Source: Mesostigma viride (Eukaryota; Streptophyta; Mesostigmatophyceae; Mesostigmatales; Mesostigmataceae). Taken from it: a DNA stretch of 64,000 bases. A model generated the notes under the pieces. The model saw only the letters and a program-made list of their open reading frames with translations, was not told the DNA's origin and searched no databases. Of this stretch, positions 24,251 to 36,914 are shown one piece after another. A program made the translations under genes and the position numbers. Location of the stretch: assembly GCA_009746045.1 (NCBI GenBank), contig RPFO01000065.1, positions 373,071 through 437,070 on the forward strand, read 5' to 3'. The stretch's first letter is position 1; each line of letters opens with the position of its first letter.

Positions 24251-24370
24251 TCTAAAGTATATCGAATGGAATGCTGAAATTAATTGTGGTTCAGTCCGAG
24301 CTGAGAAATTTGTCAGAATTTCATTTTCGATACGAACGTGACGAAATTTCCGAGTATCTGACGCTCGGAG
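24250..24370 (+). repeat. Dispersed repeat R1 (one of four copies)
   Basis: Shared core around GAAATTTGTCAGAATTTCA, then GATACGAACGTAACGAAATT and TCCAAGTATCTGACGCTCGG. Related copies lie at 23330-23425 and 23770-23890, and on the minus strand at 34870-34710. No ORF and no clear ends; the class is unknown. Confidence 0.55.
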
Positions 24371-25378
24371 AGCTTCCAACTTCCCCGCAGGCAGGCGGCC
24401 GGGAAGGGTCCGTTGCGCGTGGGGCACGACGGCGGTTCGTCCCGGTCGGAATCGTCCGCTCGCGCGTCCTCCGTGGAAGGGTCTTGGCGCGTCGCGCGGG
24501 CCGGAGTGGTTGGCGCCCAGAAGGTCGACTATCGGCCTTTGGGCCAATAGCGGCGAGTCACGTCCTCACAAGTCGGGGAGGGGGGGCGATAGCCCCCCCT
24601 CCCCCGCTTTTCTTGTCGTATAAAACCTACAATTAATTTTCTCGGACCACTCATTAATAGCCACCGACCCTATAAACAACCGGGTCATCCAAGGAAATTC
24701 AGGCCAACATGAAACCCTTTGTACAGATCGAATTAGTCAGCCCATGTCGCAGACAGCCTTCCACATGTAGGCCAAGGCATAGCGGCCCTGTCTTTCCCGC
24801 ATGCGTTAACTTTATTCAGAGAAATACGATTTGATGCGTTAAATCAATCGAAGTTACATGGAATACTTGCGCTGCAAATCTGACACTATGCTCTAATCTA
24901 ATCATATACACTGATAGCAACACATTTCCATCTCCATTCGTATCCATCATCCTGAACGACTTGAAAACGCGGATAAGATATCGGCAGGCTTGAGCTACCA
25001 TGATTCTCCAGATTTCTGGCCTGGGCTGGTTCTCTCATTGTGATAGATAGCAAGGTCGACAACATGTTTCCTCGGTGCTTTGTCTTTCGAGGGCCGGAGT
25101 AGTATCTGACCGACGGCTCAGCCTGCACACGACACTTCCTCACCATCATGCATGAGCACCCAAATCAGGACAATGTCTCAAATGGGGGTAAAGGTATGAA
25201 GGGTGTGTGCCAAAACCAGGCATTCACTATCCACCCCCAGCGTAGCTTAGTGTCAGGTGGACAATAACCGTTCTCTATGTACAATACCTCGCCAGAACAA
25301 AACTCTACTTTTGCAGATACCCTGCAGCCCCATAGCAAATCAGTCTCTGGATTCACCCTGGTCAGCTACGACACAGAG
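24371..25378. other. Region downstream of PKD2-like gene 1
   Basis: 24371-24640 is GC-rich and ends in a short inverted repeat (GGGGGGCGATAGCCCCCCCT). 24640-25378 is AT-richer, without motifs in any ORF, and probably holds the 3' UTR of the channel gene. Confidence 0.4.
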
Positions 25379-28300
25379 TCACGAGTGGTCCCCATTACCC
25401 GCCCCGAGCATGGGACGTGTCGAGGGGCTGCCCACGACGGGGCTCTCCACCTCAATCTGTGTCTCAGGGTACACCGACGTCTTCTTCAATGACAGCTTGT
25501 GGCCAGGGACCCCCTTGCCCTGGTCCCCATGCTGGCTCCTCTTACCTGCGGGTGCGACGAAGTCCTCCTCCTCCTCCTTGCCGTAGAGGAACACAGCCAG
25601 AACCTCTGCGGTGTGCTCCGGGATGGCCTCGAGTTTGCCTCGGAAGCCCTCGGACCGCTGCTGCGCCTTGCGCAGCATGCTCAGCTTGGAGAAGACACGG
25701 GGGGAGGCCAGGTCGGGCGTGCCCGGGTGCAGCAGCGTCTTGATAAACTCGGCACGGCTCACCTCCTGCTCCTCATCGGTGAAACTGTTGACCAGGTGCG
25801 GCTCGACCGACATGAGCTCCCGGCCGCGTAGGCGGAGCAGCGAAAGCATATCGCGCCAGGTGGGCTTGTGCAGGCGGGCCTTGGCCTCCTCCTCCATTTG
25901 GGACAGGGAGTCCCAGGTGGACATGACGATGGCCAGGAACACATTGAGCAGCATGACGACGATGATGAGCGTGCCGCTGGTGGGTGGGTGGACAGGCGGT
26001 GGGGCACGCGCACAATGCAACAAGGATGGCCAGGAAAACATTGAGCAGCATGACGACGATGATAAGCGTGCCACTAGTGGGTGGGTGAGTGGTCGATCAG
26101 GGGCATGCCCACAATGCAGCAAGGATGGCCAGGAAAACATTGAGCAGCATGACGAAGATGATGAGCGTGCCGCTAGTGGGTGGGTGAGTGGTCAGGGGCA
26201 CGCACACAATGCAACAAGGATGGCCGGGACAACATTGAGCAGCATGACGACGATGATGAGCGTGCCGCTAGTGGGTGGGTGAGTGGTCAGGGGCATGCAC
26301 ACAATGCAGCAAGGATGGCCAGGAAAACATTGAGCAGCTTGACAACGATGATGAGCGTGCCGCAAGTGGGTGGGTGAGTGGTCAGGGGCACGCACACAAT
26401 GCAGCAAGGATGGCCAGGAAAACATTGAGCAGCTTGACAATGATGAGGGTGCCGCTGGTGGTGGGTGGGTGGGTGGGTGGGCGGGCGGGTGGGTGGGTGG
26501 GTGGGCCATGAGGGCGAGCATGGCGCCATGGTGGGGGGGAAGGGGGGTAGGGGGGTTATGTGGGTTGATGATGGCCAAATGGACAGAACGGGCCTTACAA
26601 TCTTTGCAGACATGGGAACGAGGAGAGAGCACCACGGGCCATCACGATTCTCACAAGAAAGCCAACATTAAACCCCCAGCTTGGTGGCAACGACCACCAA
26701 AAGCAGAGTATGACAAGATAGTCAAGCCTTGCACTGCCGAGCACCTTTAGGCAAAGTGGTTAGGTTACTTAAGCCACAACAGCGCCAAAGTTTCCATGAT
26801 AAGAATTCCAAGAAGATAGGTAATAATGAAAGGGTTGGACAATAAACATCAAGATGAAATTGAGATGAACTTGAGATTATAAGGAGCTTGAGAACTACAT
26901 GGTTTTTAGGCACACGCAGAAATATTAGATCCTCCACCAGTGCAGGCAGAGCTTGGTCATGTGCACCCTTGATTTTCATGATGGCCTACATGGCCATTTC
27001 ATTACTGAAAAAAGGTGCACGGTACCGAAAAAACCTAGGGTGTAAGCTCCCCCTACGAGCAACCCTTCCTCACCTGTACAGGTAGAGGGCGACCACAGCT
27101 TTTGGCTCCCCCTCGGTGTACAGCGTGTCTGTGTCGTAAAGGCCGTAGTTGATCTCGTAGACGCGGAAAATGGCCGAGTCGAACGTACTCCACTCGGCCA
27201 GCCGCACGCCGAAGATGAAGTACCCCGCAAATGCGTAGCCCAGCATGATGGTGACGTAGACTGGAATAAAGGAAGCCACCTCAGGCACCGCGCTGGCCAC
27301 ACTCAGAATAAGGCGCGCGCCGCCACGGGTGACTTGGAAGAACCTGGAGGAAGAAGGCGGCGAGTAGTAAAATATAATAGGGACATCGAAATGGTCAAAA
27401 TATAGGTTTACAGAGGATCCAAGCTGGGCGCCTATCAGCATGAGTTCCCGCCTGTAAGAAAAAAAAGAAGAGGAAACTCCCACGGTTTGATGCGCGCCAC
27501 ATTTTGTTAGTAGAACAATGACCCCAGAAAACTGCGCGGATATGGAGTCACGCTTCCATACGACATCGAGCGCCAAACTCTATAGGTCCAAGTTAACGAA
27601 CACCAATGCAGAAAAAAAGTCCCCTTCAACCTCCTGCTGCAGCTAAAACGTGCTACTTCTCGATTAGCACTTTGCGAGGCAACCCCTACATACAAGGTGG
27701 TTGGCATCCCGTTATCGAGAATGAGACCAAGCTCAGTGGAGGTATATAAAAAACTGGCCTTCTGGTGCTGCCCCCCCCCCCCCCGGCTGTGGTTCTGAAT
27801 CGGATGGACAACCCGTTTGAGCGTGTGGTCAGCCGCTCGTTAGTGGTTGTCACAAACACAAAACAAACCAACCGGGCCCGGCTGAATGGAGCGAGCGCAT
27901 GGTCTGCATCCCATGATAACATGCCAGCGCTTGACAGTCACCAACACAAACAAGCTCCTAGCCCCTCGCTCACATATGAAGGACTTGCGCTACACTCACT
28001 GGAGCGAGCGCATGGTCTGCATCCCATGATCGATAACATGCCAGCGCTTGTCACCAACACAGACAAGCTCCTAGCCCTACGCTCACAAATGAAGGACGTG
28101 CGCTACACTCACTGGAGCGAGCGCATGGTGTGCATCCCATGATGACATGCCAGCGCTCGTCACCAACACAAACAAGCTCCTAGCCCCACGCTCACGTATG
28201 AAGAACTTGTGCTATACTTACTTGAGCGAGCGCATGGTCTGGATGAGCAGGTTGATGGAAGTGACCGCCACCCACTTGTCCTCCCATTCCACCACTTTCC

Positions 28301-31300
28301 ACAGGTCCACGAACTCATTATGGAACGGGTAATGCTTCATGAGATCACGCCGCTCATCCAGCCGAATATAGACCGCCCACAGGAAGATGCTGGCCAGGGA
28401 CAGGCCCATCCCTGTCAGCTCCAGCAGGGTCATCGTCAGCCCGCCCGTGTGAGTGACGTACGTTCGCGGGTTGCAGCGGCACTTGTAGAGGAAATCGAAG
28501 AGCATGGTCACCAAGAAAAACCCGGTCATGGACGCGTAGACAATTTCCAGGAACAGCCGGAAGCGGTTGATGGGGCGGTTGAAGTTATAAGGGTCGAGCT
28601 GAAGCACGCGGACCTCGTACTTGGGCTCCACGCGACCCGCGGGGCCAAACTCAAGAATCAGGTCCGCGATGACCCACATCTTGAGGTTGTGGCAGTAGAG
28701 CGTGCAGTCAAACGCGACAGTTTTCTGCGGTGTGGCAACGAGGTTGGGTGCAGCGTGCACACAGGGGTGGTTTAGTGAGGTGGCGTTGGAAGGGATGGGG
28801 AAAGGACAGGTGTTCATTTAGGACATCTGCCTAAAGGAATGCAGGGCATCCGTTCATGCTTTGGCTGATAAGCATCGGGCCACCCAGTTGCCAGAAAAGA
28901 GCCCTGAGAAGAATAGTAACCAGTCCCTGCAACAAGACTTGGCCTGGTTTACCCCACTGGCAGTGTTTCCTGATAGGGACGAAAAAAGGATGTGCACGTG
29001 CGTCAAGACAGGGGCAAGATTATTAGCCAGGGACCCTCTCAGTTGATGCCTGTGTTTCAATGCGAGTAGATACTGCAGGCCCGGCCACACCGCATTAAAA
29101 TTATAACGATTAAGTCAAGATAATTCCGCACAATGTCTAGGCATTGAACCAGGCGGAGCAGCACACTATTTGTTATCTATACAGTAATACTACTAAAATA
29201 TAATTTGTTCAATTTTGTAAAGTCAGAATACGTGCTATTAATGCCCATGTGTTTGTACGGCTATTGATGAAATTCCTTGCATGATTACTTAAGGCGTCCG
29301 ATACAATCACTCGCACAATCAACACAGCTTGTATAGACATCACTCTAGTAACGTGGAGTGAATTCCTCTCTTTTATCAAGTATCAGACCACTGGGCTTCT
29401 ATAGGCTGCGCCGCGTACCGTCTGCACGTCGATCCAGCGGCCCTCCTTGAGCATGTCGAGCTGCAGCACACAGGGGGGCCCAGGGACAGGTGGCCACCCA
29501 GGCAGCATTACAACATTGCGCGTTATTAACCCTTTGCATCCAGAAACTGCAGTATACGCCGTGGTTGAAGGTGCTGAGGGCGTGATATTGCCAACAACAG
29601 AGGCGAGGATACAATGGAAGTAGCGTGTTTCATTGCCAGGCTGTCTTATCGAGGGAAAGCTGCAGACTCTCACAGGATGCTTTGGCACCAGATACTTGGG
29701 CTGTGGAGCTGTGAGGAATGATGCTGGCTACGGCGGGCGGCGGAGGACAGACAAGCATCACAGACACTAAACGAACTAACCCTAGAATTATATAGGCACT
29801 AAAGCTGCCTGCCTCCGGGCTCATGCAGCTTTGACAATGGTATAGTGCTATAATGCTGGCTACAGTGGTGGCTATAATGGTGGCTATAGTGGTCGCTATA
29901 ATGGTGGCAATAGTGGTGACTATAATGGTGGCTATAGTGGTGGCTATAATGGTGGCTATAATGGTGGCTATAATGCTGATTATAATGCTGGCTATAAAAT
30001 GCTGATTATAATGCTGGCTACAGAGATGAAAAATTTCGTCTCAAGCCGGCTCAGCCATTCCCCAAGTGCAATGTCAGTGCCACTGCCCAAAGCCAAGTAG
30101 ATAGATATACTTCGGCACATGTATATTCACGCAACCTCTCATCACGGCGGGGGCGGCCTGCGGCAGCTGCGGGCTTGCTCTCGCGTGCATGGGTCCAGGC
30201 CAGCCAAACCAGAACTCGTCCCTCTATCTCCTCTGTATGTACCGCTCTCCTTCGGGTGCATGGTGTGCGCCTTGGTTCGGTCGGTCTTTCCCCACTCCAC
30301 CATCAAGTGCGAGGACGCGCTCTACTCACCCAACCACCGGCCCAACATTACCGTGCTGGACTACGATGGGCAGGGTTGCCACCTGCTCGTCGATGTCTCC
30401 TCCGTGGCTCGGCCGCTCTACGGTCACCACAACCTCAGGGCGGCTGTGGATCGGCTGGCAATGCTGCCGCTGTAGTGGCTGAGCGCGACAAGTTTGCCTC
30501 CTACGGCAATGTGGGGCCCCACCGGGTCATCCCCTTGGTCCAGTTGAGGAGTTCAGGGCCATGGGCCCCAAGACGGCGAAGCTTTTCCAAGAGTGCTGCC
30601 AGCGGCGTGAAGACCGCCTTGACCTCGAGGGCCAGACCGCCCCGTGGTCTGCCCGGACGTGGTCATCGTATTGGCGGCACCGCCTGTACCTTGCTCTTAC
30701 TCGCACTGTGGCTGATGTGTTATTCTGCCGCATCCGCGCCAACTTTGTCGTGCAACACATGCGGTCTAGATCCTTTCCAGGCCTGGAGGGCCGGCAGCGA
30801 TGTTGCTGCGTGTCGTAGTCTTGTGTTGTAGTTAGTCGGACCTTGTGTGCTGGCTTCATCCTTGCATGCCCGTGTCAGTTTATTCTTATTTTCTTCAGGT
30901 TTCTTCTTCTTTTCGGGGTTTTCCATCTGTTGCATGCCGCTCTCACCTCCGTAATTTATCATTCTCCATGAACGTGTGTTCATGTATCCCACAAAGGATC
31001 GTGACGTAATGCAACACGATCGACCGGATCCGTGCTAGACGCCTGACTGAGAAGATAAGGGCCCAGTCAAGGCAGGTTTAAACATGGGCATGTGAGATAG
31101 TAGCTTCCACCGCGAATGTGGGGTACAGGTCTAGCAGTGGCCCCCTACCGCCTCGACCACAACCACAAAGGCTTGATACAAAGGCCTATTACCAAGGCTA
31201 CCAGAATGCTCACCTCTGCCTTCTCCTCCTCCACCGACTCCAGTCCCAGGTCCATGTCGACAAAGAACCCACAGAAGTCGTCCCTGGGGTCGCATCGGTA

Positions 31301-33584
31301 CTCGAACGCGGGGGCCACCAGCGGGTCGGGAGGCGACCCAAAGGGCTCTTTACTCTCCCCCCCCCGACAGTGCAGGCCGATGCGGTCGTACTGGCTCTCG
31401 TAGCATTCATCGCCGTCCATCCCGTAGCGTTCCTGGGTGACGCGGATGCCGCCGATGAACTGGGCCGGGTGCGGTGGGAAGAGGCAGGAGGGTGTGTTGC
31501 CGCAGCAGCCAGGTCGAGCGCAGCAAGGTTAGCTATAGCCAGTGCGACAAGGTAGAATGCAGGCTTTGATTCCTACCAGCCCACCCGCTGACCCCTTCCC
31601 TCCCCCCCCCTTCCCCCCACCCTCCCTCCCCCAGCCTTTGAGCCCTTCATCCTGCCTCGCCCGGTGGGGGTGGACTCCGGTTTTCTCGTTCCAGGACCCA
31701 CCGTACGAACAACCACCACCTCCACACGGGCAGCTGGCAGCTGCGGCCAGGTTGACAAATACGCCGTACCGAGCCGTAAAAATAAGGGAATACGCGCACC
31801 AAACGCCGCGAAAAAAACACACACGTATTTTTGACAGTACGCTGAACTGGACTTACAATTTTTGCGGGGGTACCAGCGGGCAGCGCCGTGCCTGTAGGTC
31901 CCGACTAGGGTCTTGGCTCGGCGTTCACTCCTTGTTCCAGATTTTTACTAGAACTAGATGCGAACGGTTCTTTCCATCAAGCGCAAGCCTTACAAAATGA
32001 ATTGGCTCTGAGGGCCTAGGAATAATTTTAGTTGTAAGTTGGTGCGAAAGCCAACAATAATGCATTATTCTGTTAGCATGCGGGACTCGCAAGGTCTACG
32101 TATTGTTCAAAGGTGTGATAGTTGTTGCTATCCTGCCAAATAGCGAGTCGAGGTGCGGTCAGGGCAGTGTGACAGCGATTTTCAATTAGCAGCCATGCGT
32201 ATGCCAAAGGTCCAGAGTGGGCCGGGATTATGACTCAGGTAAAAACGAAAGCACATATCAGAAATGCTGATATGAACCGGTTTCCATGACGAAGTATCGG
32301 CTTCACATTTTGCAACAGGAAGTTTTCCTGCGTCTGCCTCATCATCGACTCCTCTTCATAATGCTTAGCTGCAGATCGATCGCTAAAAGGCTGGTTCCCA
32401 CAGACGAAACGGCTGTCAGGCTGCTGGTTGCCGAGTTCTTTAGATAGGATTAAATGGAGGGCACATACGAATGTTGTTCAGCAATAAGCTCACCAAATGT
32501 TCTCTACCAATACGCATAAACGTCATGAACGAGCATGCTATACTGTGTGATGAAGTTGGAAATGACTAGCTTTGTTAATCATTATCCATGCTGGTAGTGT
32601 TTTTCATATGGATGCACTGCAACCCTTAAAAATAGTCACGTATTTTGGGCCCGCGTATTTTGGAGCCCGAAGTATATACTCGTATTTTCAGGCCCCACGT
32701 ATTTACGCACGTACCGTTAGTGCCAACCCAGAGCTGCGGGCAACGAAACTGTACATATAAGTTATTGTGAATGCCACTGAACTCAACGTTGGCAGTCGAG
32801 ATAGAGGACACGAAAATCTGCACCTTTGTCTGCAAGCCAATGGTGTGCATGACTGCCTCTTCGAGGGGCTCTCCATTGTAGTACTCCTGGGTGTACAGCA
32901 GGGGCATGAGCACCTGTCAGCACGTGCAACAAGTCGGAGAGCAACGCAGAGATCAATTTAGTATAGAAAGATAAACAGGAAGCAGGGCATGCGTGCATGA
33001 CTGAGGCCAACTTAACGATTGCCCAGATCACTCGCTAGAACAACATGAGTACAGGCGGCATCTCGGCAGCTCGGCTGCCGCCAAGGTGCACAATGAAGAT
33101 GATGTAGACGCCCGGCCCGTCCGGCTAATTGATTTTGTTTTTTCTTCCCTGAATTAATTGGACATATTTTGAAAATTGAACACTGCATCTGGCGCAACGG
33201 CACCTCTTCACTCCAGCTCCAGAGTTCTTCCGCGTTCACGATGTCCTTGAACGTCAGCCCGTCGTCGGACGGGCGGCCGACCAGCTCGTATTCCACCATG
33301 TCTTCGAGAATGTGGCTATCCTTGATGTCTCTTTGAATAATCAGAATAGCGATATAGACGAAAAGCTGCAGGAGAAAAGCTATCAGCCGACGACTTAGTT
33401 TGTATGTGTTCATCAGCATGTCTACTTCGTAAACTACTTTGTCGGCAGTCATCATGGTTTTGCCTTCCTTGCTCTCGCCCTGAGGTTGGCCGTCCGCGCT
33501 GTACATGTCGACATGATCGGCGGCCTCACGCCTTCCCTTTCCGACTTCCTTGACGGCAGCACTAACTGCTGCGTGTCGATACAT
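25379..33584 (-). CDS. PKD2-like (polycystin-2/TRPP) cation channel, gene 1
   Basis: Seven exons on the minus strand: 33584-33204, 32913-32824, 31459-31214, 29460-29419, 28724-28222, 27344 or 27343-27074 (27343 fits the frame) and 25976-25379, giving 709 aa. Domains in order: cytosolic N-terminus; S1 ([20 protein letters not shown], residues about 65-85); a large extracellular polycystin domain with YTQEYYNGEP, FIGGIRVTQERYGMDGDECY, CRCDPRDDFCGFFVDMDL-type cysteines (in YRCDPRDDFCGFFVDMDLGL) and LKEGRWIDVQT; S2-S5 ([60 protein letters not shown]); pore region and S6 ([20 protein letters not shown]); then a charged C-terminus. PKD2 family members are Ca-permeable channels, in algae often of the flagellum. 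The start Met is chosen by alignment with gene 2. Introns host a LINE B fragment and minisatellites. Confidence 0.88.
25969..26480 (-). repeat. Tandem copies of the exon 7 acceptor edge (about 95 bp unit), gene 1
   Basis: The true acceptor (AG before CGGCACGCTCATC at 25976) and the start of the S6 exon are repeated upstream in the intron at about 26066, 26165, 26260, 26355 and 26447 (spacings 97, 99, 95, 95, 92). Each unit contains the codons for [15 protein letters not shown] or close variants, with preceding (CCAC)n. Four of the five copies keep AG; at 26355 it is TTG. A (GGGT)n run at 26460-26505 closes the array. Confidence 0.85.
27870..28222 (-). repeat. Tandem copies of the exon 5 donor edge (about 109 bp unit), gene 1
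   Basis: The real exon end (minus: ATGCGCTCGCTCAA, then GTAAGTATAGC at 28221) is repeated inside the intron at 28102 and 27989 with GTGAGTGTAGC donors, and partly near 27885 where the donor is lost. Units also share CATGCCAGCGCTTGTCACC and CAACACAAACAAGCTCCTAG. Confidence 0.85.
29849..30015. repeat. 12-base minisatellite (TGGCTATAATGG)n
   Basis: About 13 imperfect 12-base units, TGGCTATAATGG alternating with TGGCTATAGTGG and later TGATTATAATGC. Lies in intron 3 of PKD2-like gene 1. Confidence 0.9.
30239..30990 (+). mobile_element. LINE family B 3' fragment in intron 3 of PKD2-like gene 1
   Basis: Encodes, with frame breaks, VRSVFPHSTIKCEDALYSPN, HRPNITVLDYDGQGCHLLVD, AERDKFASYGNVGPHRVIPL, GPKTAKLFQECCQRREDRLD and LYLALTRTVADVLF, the C-terminal PD-(D/E)xK-like region followed by the arginine-rich end known from several non-LTR elements. 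The 3' UTR (30760-30990) with CTCACCTCCGTAATTTATCA is shared with 61590-61805. It is antisense to the channel gene. Confidence 0.75.
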
Positions 33585-35567
33585 TGTCAAAGGTAAGAAA
33601 AGTCTACTAAGTGCGGCAGTGACGAACAATTAATTACCCTGGAGTTGTCTCATGAACCAGGCTAATACTTATCGCATTGTTCCTGCGTATTAGATCGCAA
33701 GCCGCATGTCACGTGATCATCGGCCAGCTTAATTAGCCATAATTAATATATGTATAGCCAATTCTGCACGTAGCTCGTGCCCGTGGCGCCATTCTATTGC
33801 CTTTGCATTGTTTACTCCAGCCGGCTTGAGCTTCATGGGTGGATGGCAGAGAAAGCCAAATTTATCTTGATCGGCTGTCATAAGAAACTGCCGGCACATC
33901 GTCCATGGCTGCCCTAATTGACTTCCTCCTTGGTGCACTTTGGTTACAAGTGCAACCTACTTGTACTATTTCGCGAGCAGGCTACTATACTTTTGGTTTC
34001 CGGTTTGGTTGGCAGGACAACTGTCGCAACAATTAGTTGGGATTTCTTCAAGATTCGACAACGGAATCCTGAAGGTTGTTGTTGTTGTTGTTGTTGTTAC
34101 ATGTTTCCCACGCCGCAATGGCGCGGGAATAATTATAACCTCATTATCTCAACTCAATTCCACTCAACGCCGCAATGAGCAGCAGAGATTCTCTGTTGGA
34201 ATCCTGAAGGATGTTGACCAGAATCCCGACCCGACCAGGATGGGATTTCTTATTCCGGGGCCCAATGGCCGGCGCCGCGCCAGACTCGCCCGCCTTTGGG
34301 CTTTGGGCGTCTTGGAATTTGGCTTTGGGCGTCTTGGAAGTTGGCTTTGGGCGTTTGCTCTTTTGGCAGATTTCTACACTACACTGGTACTACGTAAAAA
34401 AGCACAGACTGGTGCGGCGTAACATTTTTAAATTTGGTAAAATTACCGCCGCACAGCCAGCCAGAACTGGACAAGGTGATGGCCGCAAGACGTAGTCGTT
34501 GCTGGGCTATCGTATTTGTAGCATGGGGCGTTTCACCGAGTCTACGGTTAGCATGATGGGGAGGATTCCTAACCTTCATTATGTGGGTTAAGTAGGGGTG
34601 CTCATAGTGGCCGGTTTCCCTCGCTTCCTTGTAAACACTACATTTCGCCGCCTAGGACACCTTTTTTAGCGGGGAATGTGGGTCGGTCAAGTAGGGGAAA
34701 ACGGTGGCAGGTCTCCGAGCGTCAGATACTTGGAAATTTCGTTACGTTCGTATCGAGAGTAGATTTCTGACAATTTTCCTCGTTCGGACAGAGCCACAGT
34801 GAATATCAGCATCCGTCCAGTACCAAAGCATGGACCTAGCAGAAATTCCGTCAGACATCTCGGAAGTAGCAATTTTTAGTATCGAGCGCACTTGCGCTAG
34901 TGTTCAGTACGAATTCGGCCTCCGTCAGGTCAGCAAGCGGCGTGGGAATATACTGAACTGAACAAAACGGTGGACTGTACTAAGAAATTCGTACTCAAAT
35001 TTCGTCATCGGAATCGGAGGGAAATCTTCGACCAAGGACTAGAGATTTCATCAAATTTTCAGAACTGGCCAATTGATGCCAAATGGCGCGATTCTAGATA
35101 ACAAGTGTTGCTTTACTGGTATCCGACGGTGCCGAACTTCGAAATTGAATTTGTAACCCCCGCCGTATTGACGGAACCACATTCTCGCATAAATTGGGTT
35201 TCCGCGGTGGCGAAATGTAGTGAACCAGGCTCTGTGTCAAGATCACAGACGACCGGGTAAGTAGTTGTTCCAGTCTGTTCTAGTTTGTATGACGCCTGCT
35301 ATTAGGCGTTCTTGTTATTGTCGTTCATCATCGCCGTGACCGTCGTGGCCAGCAGCGTGCTTTTTTTACATACCCGGATGGTGTCGACTTGTTTATTGAT
35401 AGCGCATTGGTGAATATCGCTGCATGGAGGAATATCGGCTACAACCCGCGGGAAAGTGCTGGCTCCAATGTGCTTTTTGTATGCAGGATGACGGCACTGC
35501 CAAGCCGGAGACGAATATGACGCTCGTTATAATGCCAGTCATTCAGACCGACTGCGCGACTAGTTGT
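33585..35567. other. Upstream region of PKD2-like gene 1 with dispersed repeats
   Basis: No gene recognised. 33585-33760 would hold the promoter and 5' leader of gene 1. 34075-34215 is a variant of the SINE-like repeat, 34710-34870 an inverted copy of repeat R1. The rest (34880-35560) shows no motif. Confidence 0.45.
34075..34215 (+). repeat. SINE-like repeat, variant copy
   Basis: (GTT)n, then TTTCCCACGCCGCAATGGCG, CGGGAATAATTATAACC, a weak CTCAACTCAATTCCACTCAAC tail-like patch, and GCCGCAATGAGCAGCAGAGA. Matches head and tail parts of the copy at 50480-50650 with a large internal deletion. Confidence 0.45.
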
Positions 35568-36045
35568 GGGATACACGTTCCTGGTTGTGGGATGTGTTCC
35601 TTGTTTTGGGATACTTGTTCCTGGTTGTGGGATGCACTTTCCTGGTTGTGGGATGTGTTCCTGGTTGTGGGATACTTGTTCCTGGTGGTGGGAAATTCGT
35701 TCCTGGTTGTGGGATACATGTTCCTGGTTGTGGGATAGTCGAGCGTGGTTGTGGGATACACGTTCCTGGTTGTGGGAAACACGTTCCTGGTTGTAGGATA
35801 CTTGTTCCTGGTTGTGGGATACACGTTCCTAGTTGTGGGATAGTCGTTCCTGGTTGTGGGATGTGTTCCTGGTTGTGGGATGCACGTTCCTGGTTGTAGG
35901 ATACTTGTTCCTGGTTGTGGGATACACGTTCCTAGTTCAGTTGTGGGATACTCGTTCCTGGTTGTGGGATGGGTTCCTGGTTGTGGGATGCACGTTCCTG
36001 GTTGTGGGATAGTCGAGCCTAGTTGTGGGATGTGTTCCTGGTCCA
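35568..36045. repeat. Minisatellite (GTTCCTGGTTGTGGGATAC)n
   Basis: About 24 units of 18-21 bases built on TTCCTGGTTGTGGGATAC with ACG, TTG or TG variants. Long ORFs on both strands are products of the repetition. Confidence 0.92.
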
Positions 36046-36049
36046 AATA

Positions 36050-36515
36050 TAAAGGGGCACGGGCATTAGCGATAGCAGAGGGGGCTGGGGAATAACGTTA
36101 GCAGAGGGGCACGGGCACTAACGTTAGTGAAGGGGCACGGGCACTAACGTTAGCAGAGGGGGCTGGGCACTAACGTTAGTAAAGGGGCACGGGCACTAAC
36201 GTTAGCAGAGGGGGGGGGGGGGGGGGCACTAACGTTAGTAAAGGAGCACGGGCACTAACGTTAGCAGAGGGGCACGAGCACTAAAGTTTGTAAAGGGGCG
36301 CGGGCACTAACGTTAGCAGAGGGGGCTGGGGAATAACGTTAGTGAAGGGGCACGGGCACTAACGTTAGCAGAGGGGGGGGGGAGGGGGGGGGGCACTAAC
36401 GTTAGTAAAGGAGCACGGGCACTAACGTTAGCAGAGGGGCACGAGCACTCAAGTTTGTAAAGGGGCGCGGGCACTAACGTTAGCAGAGGGGGCTGGGGAA
36501 TAACGTTAGTGAAGG
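36050..36515. repeat. Minisatellite with palindromic core CTAACGTTAG
   Basis: Units of about 27 bases: GGGGCACGGGCACTAACGTT AGCAGAG (given in two parts), alternating with AGTAAAG forms. The array is broken by the LINE C 3' end and resumes at 36790-36915. Poly(G) runs occur at 36210 and 36370. Confidence 0.9.
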
Positions 36516-36790
36516 GGGGTGGGACTCTCCCGTCTTGGACTGCCATGCAAGACAAGACGCGGTGGAAGAAGATTGTCAAGGCGCACACGCCCGACCCTGT
36601 GGGCAAACCACCTCCCCCCAAGCGGAGGAGGCGTTTTCATGAGTAGTGTAGTTAGGATTTTCTAGATAGCTTAGAGTTAGGATAGTTCGATCACGCGGCG
36701 CTTCCTCCACCCCATCCATCATGGAATATGTGCTACATGATCTCCCCACGGAGGCATGTTATAATTTAATTTAATTTAATTTTTTAAGGG
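36516..36790 (+). mobile_element. LINE family C 3' end with (TTTAA)n tail
   Basis: Plus-strand frame TLPSWTAMQDKTRWKKIVKA continues HTPDPVGKPPPPKRRRRFHE and a stop at 36645. This basic, Pro-rich end has the same pattern as the end of LINE A. It is followed by about 100 bases of UTR and ATAATTTAATTTAATTTAAT. It sits inside the CTAACGTTAG minisatellite. Confidence 0.5.
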
Positions 36791-36914
36791 GGGTGGGCAT
36801 TAACGATAGCAGGGGGGGGAGGGCACTTACGTTAGCAGAGGGGTGTGGGAACTAATGTTAGCAAAGGAGGGGGGGGCACTAACGTTAGCAGAGGGGGCTG
36901 TGGACTAACGTTAG

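Noticed and set aside
35543-36046. YPTTRN repeat ORF and possible CRISPR-like array
   Set aside because: Contiguous imperfect tandem units without unique spacers, in a eukaryotic genome: a minisatellite.
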